The notes under the pieces: generated by a model
Told to the model about the DNA's origin: nothing
The model's database searches: none
Seen by the model: only the letters and a program-made list of their open reading frames with translations
Assembly: GCA_017656135.1 (NCBI GenBank)
Contig: JACDOJ010000003.1
Coordinates: forward strand, 57,788 to 121,787
Source: Bacillota bacterium
Lineage (GTDB): Bacteria; Bacillota; UBA5301
Reading direction: 5' to 3'
Length of the DNA stretch: 64,000 nt
Made by a program: the position numbers and the translations under genes
Part shown: positions 25,851-32,713 of the stretch, piece after piece
Position numbering within the stretch: position 1 is the stretch's first letter
Layout of the letters: each line of letters opens with the position of its first letter

Positions 25851-26061
25851 TACTCAAACCTCCTTAAAAAATGGTCTATCGAAACTGGAACTCCGGGGTA
25901 ACTCCCTGCTACCTACTCTCCCCGAGTCTCACCCCCCTCAGACCTGGCCGCTTACAGAATTCAGAAAAAACAAGATATTTAGGGTGATATTTTCTCCCTC
26001 GGATATGAATTCCTGCTTAATTGGGAAAATTTTTTGTGAAATATAACATTTTTAGTTCGCT
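25851..26061. other. Upstream region of the liv operon, no gene found
   Basis: 211 bases with no convincing ORF. In minus orientation it must hold the liv promoter and a leader of up to about 200 bases. I looked for a T-box or amino-acid riboswitch core and did not see one. An AT-rich tract (26020-26050) may contain the promoter. Confidence 0.4.
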
Positions 26062-26664
26062 TTACTCCGCCAGGCTGGGAAGAAGTTGAAGGGTTTTTTC
26101 CACCACCAAGCCTATGCCTACCACGGAAATCAGGGTGCCGAGGCCAACAGTACCGCCCAACAAGCAGCCTATCACGGTTGCGGAAAAATCCATGAAAATC
26201 CGGACCCTACCCACGTGCCGGCGTCCATTTTCAGTTAGAGCCAGCATGAGCTGTTCGATGGGACCCTCTCCCAGAGAGCCAGAGACATAGGTACCGACTC
26301 CGGCGCCAAGAATGATGATTCCGGCTGCAAGCAAGATGAGTTGGCCAATAAGAGTGGTGGGGGTAGGCCAAAAGTAGCTGAAAGTATCGATGAAGAAACC
26401 AACCAGAAACATATTGAGCAGTGTACCTAGACCTGGCCGGCGCCGAAAGAAGAGGTAGACACCGGCCATTATGATCACCGCCTGAATCTGCGACGCTCTC
26501 CCAGGAGTCAGATTAAAGGTATGACTGGTTCCCAAGGTGAGCACAGTCCAAGGGTCAACCCCTAACCCGGCGGTGATCACGGCCGTTATGCCCAGACCCA
26601 TGAGCGTGTTTCCAATCAGTACTCGGAATAACTTGCGCAAAAATGTTAGTGCGTTTTGACTCAT
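26062..26664 (-). CDS. YczE/YyaS/YitT-family integral membrane protein
   Basis: 200 aa with about five membrane helices. The N-terminal stretch GNTLMGLGITAVITAGLGVDPWTVL and the loop YVSGSLGEGPIEQLMLALTEN match the YczE-like family of unknown biochemical role. It is a single gene upstream of nothing obviously related. Rrf2 lies 17 bases upstream in the same direction, so the two are probably co-transcribed. Confidence 0.75.
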   Translation of the reverse strand: MSQNALTFLRKLFRVLIGNTLMGLGITAVITAGLGVDPWTVLTLGTSHTFNLTPGRASQIQAVIIMAGVYLFFRRRPGLGTLLNMFLVGFFIDTFSYFWPTPTTLIGQLILLAAGIIILGAGVGTYVSGSLGEGPIEQLMLALTENGRRHVGRVRIFMDFSATVIGCLLGGTVGLGTLISVVGIGLVVEKTLQLLPSLAE

Positions 26665-26681
26665 GACTGCAGATTATTCTT

Positions 26682-27107
26682 CTATTTCTTGTTAAGTTCC
26701 TGCTGGGCAACTACGAGATCTTGAATTGAGGTATCCCCTAAAACCTCGACCACTTTCTGTTGAGCTCTGGCCCAAACGTTGCGCAAGGGGCATCCTGTCT
26801 GATTTGGACAACTCTTACCCTGTTGAACCAGGCAACGGCTGACAGTAATCGGGCCCTCTACGGCTTCGATGACCGAGACCAGAGAGATTGTACCCGGGTC
26901 AACTGCCAGTCTAATTCCGCCTCTTGGTCCCCGGATAGCCTCAATCCAGCCCTGTTTGCTCAGGATCGCCACCAACTGAGGAATGAGGTTGGCAGGCACG
27001 CCCTGCCTTTCCCCAACCTCCCGACTGGGGATGAATTCTTTATCTTTTGATTGGGCCAGTTCCAAAAGAATAGAAATGGCATACTCCGCCTTTTTAGTGA
27101 TATCCAA
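26682..27107 (-). CDS. Rrf2-family transcriptional regulator
   Basis: 141 aa winged-helix regulator. N-terminal KKAEYAISILLELAQ and PANLIPQLVAILSKQGWIEAIRGPRGG are the Rrf2 DNA-binding motifs. Three cysteines at the usual cluster positions (RCLVQQGKSCPNQTGCPL) suggest an Fe-S cluster, as in IscR/NsrR. It therefore probably senses redox, NO or Fe-S status. It starts 13 bases after the ferredoxin gene in a ferredoxin-rrf2-yczE run, divergent from the cytochrome gene, so control of either is plausible. Confidence 0.9.
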   Translation of the reverse strand: MDITKKAEYAISILLELAQSKDKEFIPSREVGERQGVPANLIPQLVAILSKQGWIEAIRGPRGGIRLAVDPGTISLVSVIEAVEGPITVSRCLVQQGKSCPNQTGCPLRNVWARAQQKVVEVLGDTSIQDLVVAQQELNKK

Positions 27108-27120
27108 AACGATCCCCCTC

Positions 27121-27498
27121 TTATCCGTGGATCAACCTTGGGAGACAGCGGGTGCAAACCCAGAGAGCCTCCCCTTTGAGGCGAACCGGTAAGAGTGGTG
27201 CCTCCTGATCGCTGTTTCCACAGCTGAAGCAGTAAATTTGAGAGGCATCCACCGGTTTGGCCGAAGCCTTGTGCTCTGCCACCGCCTTCTCATCGAAAGG
27301 CGCAGCTTCCCGCTCCTCGATGGTAAGAGCACCGGTCGGACAGACCCCAATACAGTAACCTGCACCGTCACAGAGCTCTTCCCTGATAACTTTAGCTTTC
27401 CCGTTGACGATGGTAATAGCACCTTCGGCGCAGGGAGCTACACACTTTCCACAGCCTGTACATAGTTCTTCATCTATTTTTACGATTTTCCTTTTCAT
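27121..27498 (-). CDS. Ferredoxin-like 2[4Fe-4S] protein with C-terminal zinc-ribbon-like segment
   Basis: 125 aa. The first cluster motif is complete (CTGCGKCVAPC, residues 13-23). The second is CDGAGYCIGVCP, which lacks one Cys of the CxxCxxC triplet, as in other ferredoxins of this subgroup. A C-terminal CFSC...CTRC pair (about 88-118) resembles a zinc ribbon. It probably acts as an electron carrier or a subunit of a larger enzyme. It is divergent from the cytochrome gene and upstream of an Fe-S-type regulator. Confidence 0.85.
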   Translation of the reverse strand: MKRKIVKIDEELCTGCGKCVAPCAEGAITIVNGKAKVIREELCDGAGYCIGVCPTGALTIEEREAAPFDEKAVAEHKASAKPVDASQIYCFSCGNSDQEAPLLPVRLKGEALWVCTRCLPRLIHG

Positions 27499-27579
27499 AG
27501 ATTACAGCCTCCTCGAAATATTAACTTAAATGGTTAGCTATAATATATCACGTTTCGGAACATGTGTCCACTGGAAGCT

Positions 27580-27608
27580 TTGCATACATCTTCCAAGGGT
27601 GGTATACT
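27580..27608 (+). promoter_or_regulatory. Sigma-A type promoter of the cytochrome gene
   Basis: TTGCAT (27580-27585) and TATACT (27603-27608) are 17 bases apart, preceded by GG. The predicted start is 30-35 bases before the AAGGAGG site of the cytochrome gene. Confidence 0.75.
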
Positions 27609-27646
27609 GAACTATATGAAAGAATCTACATACAAGGAGGTAGAAA

Positions 27647-27991
27647 ATGATGAAAAAGGCTTTGTTCTTCTGCGCGGTACTCGCCCTGGTAGTTGGCACC
27701 GTAAGTGTCGCAGCATTGGCAGCCGAGGGTTGTGCATCCTGCCACACCGGTAAGTACAGCCTGGCCAATGAAGTCAAAAATATATCCGGACATCCTCCGG
27801 TTCCTGCCGATGCTGATTTCGACACTTGCATGAAGTGCCATAAAGCCGGCAAGTTGGCCTTTGGTCCTATTCTGCACAAGGTTCACTATGCCGGTGGCGA
27901 GGAGAACCACTTTGTAAGCCATTATGAAGGCAAGTGCCAGCACTGTCACGTAGTTGATCCGGCTACCGGTAGCATTAGTGTTGCCAAATAA
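27647..27991 (+). CDS. Small secreted triheme c-type cytochrome
   Basis: 114 aa with a Sec signal peptide (about 1-26, ending AALAA). Three CxxCH heme-attachment sites are at residues 29-33 (CASCH), 61-65 (CMKCH) and 97-101 (CQHCH). Additional histidines (GHPP, LHKVHY, NHFVSHY) could be distal ligands, as in cytochrome c7/NapC-type small multiheme proteins. The role would be extracytoplasmic electron transfer, with no partner enzyme visible nearby. It is one of few plus-strand genes, with its own strong promoter, an AAGGAGG site and a terminator. No ccm/ccs maturation genes are in the window. Confidence 0.92.
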   Translation: MMKKALFFCAVLALVVGTVSVAALAAEGCASCHTGKYSLANEVKNISGHPPVPADADFDTCMKCHKAGKLAFGPILHKVHYAGGEENHFVSHYEGKCQHCHVVDPATGSISVAK

Positions 27992-28007
27992 GGCTTTTTG
28001 CCAAGTT

Positions 28008-28043
28008 GAAGAAGGCTTGGGTTGTGATTCCCAAGCCTTCTTC
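28008..28043 (+). terminator. Terminator after the cytochrome gene
   Basis: A perfect 14-bp stem GAAGAAGGCTTGGG / CCCAAGCCTTCTTC (28008-28021, 28030-28043) with an 8-base loop is followed by a T-rich stretch. It starts 16 bases after the stop. Confidence 0.85.
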
Positions 28044-28045
28044 AT

Positions 28046-28183
28046 TTATCTTTGTTCTTTACACCTATGAATCATCGCTGCCAGTCTCTGGGCCATCCGG
28101 GTGAAGTCTTCGGTAGTTGCGGTCACTTCCTCGGTAACCGCGCCTTGTTCCTCGATAAGTTTGCTGTACTCCTGAGAAAGCCT
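28046..28183 (-). pseudogene. Remnant of the C-terminal end of a methyl-accepting chemotaxis-type protein
   Basis: A 45-codon open stretch reads RLSQEYSKLIEEQGAVTEEVTA and on to FTRMAQRLAAMIH, ending at TAA 28046. The EEQGAVTEEV...MAQRL pattern resembles the last helix of MCP signalling domains (compare [21 protein letters not shown] in the intact MCP at 49520-51232). It has no start codon and an in-frame TGA just upstream, so it looks like decayed coding sequence rather than a gene. Confidence 0.5.
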
Positions 28184-28210
28184 TCAGGATAACCCATTTT
28201 TACCACTTGT

Positions 28211-28250
28211 TTAAAATCGAAAGACGGCTGCCCACTCAAGGTGAACAGCC
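28211..28250 (-). terminator. Probable terminator after the SASP gene
   Basis: On the minus strand GGCTGttCAC / GTGggCAGCC form a hairpin (28226-28250), with two unpaired positions per arm. GTCTTTCGATTTT follows. It lies about 28 bases after the SASP stop. Confidence 0.55.
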
Positions 28251-28277
28251 ACTTCCTAATATGTACCTGTCAGTTTG

Positions 28278-28541
28278 CTATTTTTTCAGTGCTTGTCGAA
28301 AGCCAGCCTTGACATTGGCGGCAGCCTGCTCAATTAAGCTCTGCTCAGCAGCGGCAATCATCCGGCGAACCATGTGCCCGCCTACGGCACCGCATTCTCT
28401 GGAGGAGATGTTCCCCCAGTAACCAGTCTGATACTCTTTGTTGATGCCCAATTCATTGGCCACTTCGTACTTGAACTGCTCTAGGGCTTTGTATGCTCCC
28501 TGCACCAATGGTTTGTTGAAAGTATCAGAACCTTGAGCCAT
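28278..28541 (-). CDS. Alpha/beta-type small acid-soluble spore protein (SASP)
   Basis: About 87 aa. The ATG at 28541 follows GGAGG by about seven bases. The family pattern is clear: ALEQFKYEVANELGI with the GPR protease recognition site (KYEVANELG), GYWGNISSRECGAVGGHMVRRMI and the C-terminal amphipathic helix. These proteins coat spore DNA in an A-like form and protect it from UV and heat, then are degraded at germination. The gene stands alone between a terminator and an upstream gap, consistent with its own SigG promoter, although I could not pick one out with confidence. Confidence 0.95.
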   Translation of the reverse strand: MAQGSDTFNKPLVQGAYKALEQFKYEVANELGINKEYQTGYWGNISSRECGAVGGHMVRRMIAAAEQSLIEQAAANVKAGFRQALKK

Positions 28542-28777
28542 CCTAATTCCTCCTTTCACTATCTAGGCTGGCTAGCGCAGCGATGTTTAACACGTAATAA
28601 TTACCGGAAGCAGAGTCAGAATAACCCTGCCTTGGGTGGAGTACTCTTTGAGGCTTGGTTGCGTAGTCTGTAAGTGCAGAGAGGTTGTTCAAAGGAGAAA
28701 CTGTTGATGAGCAAGAACGCGCTTTATTCGTTGCCGTCTTTGCCTTGGCCCTTTTCTATTTCTTATTTCCCAAATAA
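28542..28777. other. Gap between SASP and rnpB terminator, with a possible 30-residue membrane peptide on the plus strand
   Basis: No conserved gene is visible. A plus-strand reading frame from TTG 28685 to TAA 28777 would encode LFKGETVDEQERALFVAVFA and a further ALFYFLFPK, a single hydrophobic helix. Its start is poor: the AAAGGAGA at 28691-28698 lies inside it and suits instead an ATG at 28707 in another frame, which gives a 30-residue peptide with no recognisable features. Other items are a palindrome GTAATTATTAC and an 8-bp hairpin TCTTATTT/AAATAAGA at 28761-28779. Confidence 0.3.
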
Positions 28778-28811
28778 GACCAAAGGACCTGGCCATTAAC
28801 CAAGTCCTTTC
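28778..28811 (-). terminator. Terminator of the RNase P RNA gene
   Basis: On the minus strand AAAGGACTTGG and CCAGGTCCTTT pair around a short loop and are followed by GGTCTTATTT. It lies about ten bases past the 3' end of rnpB. Confidence 0.75.
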
Positions 28812-28819
28812 ACGGAATC

Positions 28820-29165
28820 AAGTAACTAAGTCGATAAGCCGAGTTTTGTCGAGGGTAATCATCTATCTGGGGTGCCAGTTGCCTGACACCTCTAGCGACC
28901 AACCCGGGAGAAAAGCGGGCCACTTTATCTCTCCCCTATTTGGTCTTGCTCCGGGTGGGGTTTACCTAGCCGACCGGTCGCCCGGTTCGCTGGTGCGCTC
29001 TTACCGCACCTTTTCACCCTTACCGTCGACGCTGCGACGGCGGTTTGTTTTCTGTGGCACTTTCCTTGAGGTCGCCCTCACTGGGTGTTACCCAGCACCC
29101 TGCCCTGTGGAGCTCGGACTTTCCTCACGGCCAAAGCCGTGCGATTACCTGACTTAGTTACTTAT
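28820..29165 (-). ncRNA. rnpB: RNase P RNA (catalytic subunit of ribonuclease P)
   Basis: The universally conserved GAGGAAAGTCC (29116-29126, minus strand) and the 3' region ACAAAACTCGGCTTAT (28834-28849) identify it. The ends AAGTAACTAAGTC and GACTTAGTTACTT form the closing P1 helix, which places the termini near 29165 and 28820. Total length about 345 bases is normal. The RNA removes 5' leaders from pre-tRNAs together with RnpA. A sigma-A promoter lies upstream and a terminator downstream. Confidence 0.96.
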
Positions 29166-29185
29166 TCATTTCCAAAGCGCTTACT

Positions 29186-29214
29186 ATTATAACACTATAT
29201 CAAAAACAGAACAA
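29186..29214 (-). promoter_or_regulatory. Sigma-A promoter of rnpB
   Basis: TTGTTC (29209-29214) and a perfect TATAAT (29186-29191) are 17 bases apart on the minus strand, about 20 bases before the mature 5' end. The -35 lies within the T-rich end of the terminator of the preceding gene. Confidence 0.75.
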
Positions 29215-29233
29215 GCCAGAGTAGCTGGCTTGT
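29201..29233 (-). terminator. Terminator of the zinc-finger gene, overlapping the rnpB promoter
   Basis: ACAAGCCAG (29225-29233) pairs with CTGGCTTGT (29211-29219) on the minus strand, followed by TCTGTTTTT. Confidence 0.8.
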
Positions 29234-29260
29234 CAGGAAAAACCGACCTTTTACACTAAA

Positions 29261-29443
29261 TTAGCTTCGGGTAGCGTTGAGAAGATCCTTGTATGTCTCA
29301 ATATCCATCCCAACATCAGAACGCTTCCCATGAATATCGGAACCGTTCTTGCGGGCGCAATCAATGCAACGTTTGGTATCCGGGAGCGCTTCCAGTCTCT
29401 CGGGCTTGATAACTTTGCCACATATCTCGCAGACCTTCTTCAT
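29261..29443 (-). CDS. Small DksA/TraR-type (YteA-like) zinc-finger protein
   Basis: 60 aa from the ATG at 29443, which follows AAGGGGG. It has CEIC near residue 5 and CIDC about 20 residues later, spaced as in the C4 zinc finger of DksA/TraR proteins, but no coiled-coil domain. Possible roles are RNA polymerase binding or spore-related regulation as proposed for YteA-like proteins, and none is proven. It is 22 bases downstream of nif3. Confidence 0.75.
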   Translation of the reverse strand: MKKVCEICGKVIKPERLEALPDTKRCIDCARKNGSDIHGKRSDVGMDIETYKDLLNATRS

Positions 29444-29465
29444 TTGGCACGCCCCCTTTCGATCC

Positions 29466-30578
29466 CTAAAATACGCTGAAGACGGGCTTGGCCGGCAGAT
29501 AGGTAACCACCGGGACACCCTCAGCCTGAATCCTGTCCTGGTTAATTAAAAACTCAGCTAGGGCAGGAACAATGGGAAATTCCATCACATCATGGCCAGG
29601 ATCCACTACCAAGAGACCAAGAAATTCAGCCTCCTGAGCCTGGTGATACTTAACGTCCGCTGTGATATAGACATCAGCCCCGGCCTTAGCGGCACTAGAA
29701 ATGAACTCGGCACCGCTACCGCATAAAACGGCCACAGTCTGAATCTTCTCCGGGAAACTGCCGGCCACCCGGAGGAAACCACAATCCAAGGCCTTCTTCA
29801 CCATGACCAAAAACTTTTCTACTCCAACGGCCACCTCCAGCTTCCCGATTCGCCCCAGGCCTAAGCGACTGCCCTTATTCGCCAGTGGAAAAAGATCGTA
29901 GGCCACTTCCTCATAGGGATGCGCCTCGAGCATGCTGTTCAAAACTTTAGGGATGAGCGGCTCTGGGACAATGCTCTCCACTTTGACTTCTGAAACCCTT
30001 TCCAGCCGGTTCACGCTGCCGATGTAGGGATTTGCGCCTTCCCGGGGCTGAAAGGTGCCGGTCCCTGAGTAACTGAAAGTACAGTGGCTGTAGTTGCCCA
30101 TGAAACCTGCACCGGCTTCGCAAATGGCATCTCTAACCTGGTCCTGGTGCTCTTGGGGCACCATAACAGCCAACTTGTAGAGTTTCTCGGCGTAGGTTTC
30201 CACCAACACCTTATGATTAGATAAGCCTAAACGTTCCGCCAAGAGATGACTGACGCCCCCTTCGGCCACATCCAAATTGGTGTGGACCGCGATCAGGTTG
30301 ATCCTGTTCCGGGCGGCGTCCAAAATCAAGCGGCCCACTCGGTTTTCCCCGGTGACCGATTTGAGCGGCTTGAAAATCAGGGGGTGATGAGTGACAACCA
30401 AATCGGCTCCTTCTTCGATGGCGGCTTCCAAAGTGGCCTCCCCCATATCCAAGGCCACTAGGATCTTGGTGACGGTAGCATCTCTCTCTCCTACCAAAAG
30501 CCCCACGTTATCCCAATCCGCGGCCGCCTGAGGCGGGGCCCAGTTATTTAGGATCTTTAAGACATCTTTAACCCGCAT
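29466..30578 (-). CDS. Nif3-like dinuclear metal center protein (YqfO family)
   Basis: About 370 aa from the ATG at 30578. The Nif3 domain is split by a central PII-like insertion (about 130-230, EKLYKLAVMVPQEHQDQVRDAI), typical of the Firmicutes YqfO form. Metal-binding motifs are GADLVVTHHPLIF, AVHTNLDVAEGG and the C-terminal DPGHDVMEFP. The family is often annotated GTP cyclohydrolase I type 2, but its reaction is uncertain. It overlaps trmK by about 22 bases in the conserved sigA-trmK-nif3 order. Confidence 0.93.
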   Translation of the reverse strand: MRVKDVLKILNNWAPPQAAADWDNVGLLVGERDATVTKILVALDMGEATLEAAIEEGADLVVTHHPLIFKPLKSVTGENRVGRLILDAARNRINLIAVHTNLDVAEGGVSHLLAERLGLSNHKVLVETYAEKLYKLAVMVPQEHQDQVRDAICEAGAGFMGNYSHCTFSYSGTGTFQPREGANPYIGSVNRLERVSEVKVESIVPEPLIPKVLNSMLEAHPYEEVAYDLFPLANKGSRLGLGRIGKLEVAVGVEKFLVMVKKALDCGFLRVAGSFPEKIQTVAVLCGSGAEFISSAAKAGADVYITADVKYHQAQEAEFLGLLVVDPGHDVMEFPIVPALAEFLINQDRIQAEGVPVVTYLPAKPVFSVF

Positions 30579-31345
30579 AATTTTTCTTTCAGCTCCCATA
30601 AAGTCTCTAGTTTACTCCGTAGCTCTCGGCGGCGGATTCTTGTGCTCTCCACTTCCGGTATGTTCTGTAAGATGCGGTTCAAATTATTTTTCTTGTCTTC
30701 TAAAAAGCCTGAGGCCTTTTCAGGATCCTCCCCTAGTAGCGGCACCAGCTCCAACATCGTCTGCAGAGGCAAATAACGGTGATAATCAAACTCACGGGCA
30801 AATAGCCTCTGCATCCCCGCATGCAAAGAGCTTAAGCTAGGGTATGGTCTAACGAGGGCCGACTCCAAGTCTCCGGGATGCGCCTGAATAATCTCATACC
30901 AGCGAAACTCATGAACCAAAAGCTCTCTCTGAATGGAGTAATTATTCAACAAAAGGTACTGCCTGAGCTTGTAGGCATAATCCATAGGACCCAAAACCAA
31001 CCTTGAGAGCCCTTGAACAACCCTCTTCCCTTTACGGAGGATCTCCGCGGTGGTGGCGCTCCCCAGACCGGCGATGATGGCCACCTCTACCTCACCTGGC
31101 TCAACACAATCCAAGCCGTAGCCCTTGCGAATCTCGACCACCAATTCCAAGCCGGCATTGACGATCTTTTGCACCGCTTGGTGGTAGGGACGGAGATTGT
31201 ACTCCACTCCGATAATTTTCCGGTTAGGATTGATCCGAGCCAACTGGATGGGAACGGTAGCATGGTCAGTGCCAACATCCACCACTCCGGAATCAGGTGG
31301 AACCAAGTCTACTATTGTCCTTAGTCGTTCCGATAATGGCACCAA
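30557..31345 (-). CDS. trmK: tRNA (adenine22-N1)-methyltransferase TrmK
   Basis: 262 aa. LSERLRTIVDLVPPDSGVVDVGTDHATVPIQL contains the SAM-binding motif of the family, and PMDYAYKLRQYLLLNNYSIQRE matches the conserved core. A C-terminal helical extension (about 215-260) is usual. It methylates N1 of A22 in tRNA. The start is ambiguous between TTG 31345 and GTG 31342. The sigA-trmK-nif3 neighbourhood supports the call, although here a tRNA gene and terminator separate it from sigA. Confidence 0.93.
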   Translation of the reverse strand: MVPLSERLRTIVDLVPPDSGVVDVGTDHATVPIQLARINPNRKIIGVEYNLRPYHQAVQKIVNAGLELVVEIRKGYGLDCVEPGEVEVAIIAGLGSATTAEILRKGKRVVQGLSRLVLGPMDYAYKLRQYLLLNNYSIQRELLVHEFRWYEIIQAHPGDLESALVRPYPSLSSLHAGMQRLFAREFDYHRYLPLQTMLELVPLLGEDPEKASGFLEDKKNNLNRILQNIPEVESTRIRRRELRSKLETLWELKEKLCGLKMS

Positions 31346-31427
31346 CCAATCACCCTGAAAAAAACAAACTTTTTCAAAAGTTTCCCATTATTTGTATGTT
31401 CTACAGAAAGCAAGGACTTCCTTTCAG

Positions 31428-31456
31428 AAAAAGAAAAACCACCACTTAAGTGGTGG
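31428..31456 (-). terminator. Terminator downstream of the CAT tRNA
   Basis: A perfect 18-base palindrome CCACCACTTAAGTGGTGG (31439-31456) is followed on the minus strand by TTTTTCTTTTTC. It ends the sigA-tRNA transcript. Confidence 0.88.
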
Positions 31457-31472
31457 AGTACTGACAAAAATA

Positions 31473-31547
31473 TGGTGGGCCCACCTGGATTCGAACCAGG
31501 GACCAACCGGTTATGAGCCGGTGGCTCTACCGCTGAGCTATAGGCCC
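31473..31547 (-). tRNA. tRNA with anticodon CAT (Met, or Ile2 if lysidine-modified)
   Basis: 75 bases including an encoded 3' CCA. The acceptor stem GGGCCTA / TGGGCCC, D-arm TAGCTCAGCGGTAGAGCC, anticodon loop CTCATAA and T-arm GGTTCGAATCC all fold normally. Sequence by eye does not decide between elongator Met and Ile(CAU). Confidence 0.95.
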
Positions 31548-31603
31548 ATCCCAAACTCTATCGCACAAATTATTATACGTCATAACAGCCAAAAGGTCAA
31601 CCT

Positions 31604-32713
31604 CTAGTCGAGGAAGTCCTTGAGTTTCCGGCTGCGGCTGGGATGACGCAGCTTACGCAGGGCTTTGGCCTCTATCTGGCGGATACGTTCTCTGGTAACA
31701 CCAAAGACTTTACCGACTTCCTCCAGGGTACGGGCTCTACCGTCATCTAAGCCAAAGCGCAGACGGAGTACCTTTTTCTCCCTGGGAGTGAGGGTATCTA
31801 AAACCTCCTCCAGCTGCTCTTTAAGCATGGAATAGGAGGCAGCCTCCGCTGGAGCCGGAGAATCCTCGTCTTCGATGAAATCACCCAGATGACTGTCTTC
31901 CTCTTCCCCAATGGGGGTCTCCAAAGACACCGGCTCCTGGCTGATCTTCAAAATCTCCCTGACTCGTTCTTCGGTCAGACCCATCTCTTTAGCAATCTCC
32001 TCCGGGGTCGGGTCCCGTCCCAACTCCTGGAGGAGCTTACGGTTGACCCTAATCAACTTGTTGATAGTCTCGACCATGTGGACCGGAATCCTGATGGTTC
32101 TGGCCTGATCAGCGATGGCCCTGGTGATGGCCTGCCGAATCCACCAGGTGGCATAGGTGCTGAACTTGTAGCCCTTGCTGTAGTCAAATTTCTCCACCGC
32201 TTTGATTAGGCCCAAGTTTCCCTCTTGAATCAGATCCAAAAAGAGCATGCCCCGACCAACATAGCGCTTGGCTATACTTACTACCAAGCGCAGGTTGGCT
32301 TCGGCCAAGCGCCGCCGGGCGCTCTCGTCTCCTTCCTGGATCCGTTTTGCCAGCTCCACTTCTTCCTCTGCGGTGAGCAACGGTACCCGGCCAATCTCTT
32401 TGAGGTACATCCGCACCGGATCATCCAAGCTGATTCCCTCAGGCACAGTGAGATCCAAATCAGCCTCTTCGCCGATATCTTCATCAGCATCATGAGTTTC
32501 TTTGTCGATCTCTACATCGGCGTCTAAGTCGGCTATGATATCAATGCCGCTCTCAGCGATGTGCCCATAGATGTTGTCAATTTCTTCCGGAGAGAGATCG
32601 ATGCTCTGGAGTTTATCCATGATATCTTTGTAGCTGAGGCTCCCAGTGCGTTTCCCTTCGGCAAGCAGTTCTTGTACTTCAGGGATATCCATAACTGTTT
32701 TGGTCTTGGCCAT
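31604..32713 (-). CDS. sigA: RNA polymerase primary sigma factor SigA (RpoD)
   Basis: 369 aa. Region 1.1 is short, and an acidic linker ([26 protein letters not shown] split over residues 60-88) precedes region 1.2/2. The region 2 core [44 protein letters not shown], region 3 and the region 4.2 helix-turn-helix [23 protein letters not shown] are diagnostic. It is the housekeeping sigma factor. The ATG overlaps the dnaG stop by one base (TAATG), preserving the dnaG-sigA operon. Confidence 0.99.
   Translation of the reverse strand: MAKTKTVMDIPEVQELLAEGKRTGSLSYKDIMDKLQSIDLSPEEIDNIYGHIAESGIDIIADLDADVEIDKETHDADEDIGEEADLDLTVPEGISLDDPVRMYLKEIGRVPLLTAEEEVELAKRIQEGDESARRRLAEANLRLVVSIAKRYVGRGMLFLDLIQEGNLGLIKAVEKFDYSKGYKFSTYATWWIRQAITRAIADQARTIRIPVHMVETINKLIRVNRKLLQELGRDPTPEEIAKEMGLTEERVREILKISQEPVSLETPIGEEEDSHLGDFIEDEDSPAPAEAASYSMLKEQLEEVLDTLTPREKKVLRLRFGLDDGRARTLEEVGKVFGVTRERIRQIEAKALRKLRHPSRSRKLKDFLD

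Noticed and set aside
25851-26061. T-box or amino-acid riboswitch in the liv leader
   Set aside because: No conserved T-box core or other riboswitch signature could be seen. An untested covariance search could change this.
28542-28777. 6S RNA or another structured RNA between ssp and rnpB
   Set aside because: I could not find a long hairpin with a central bubble or any conserved core. A covariance-model scan would settle it.
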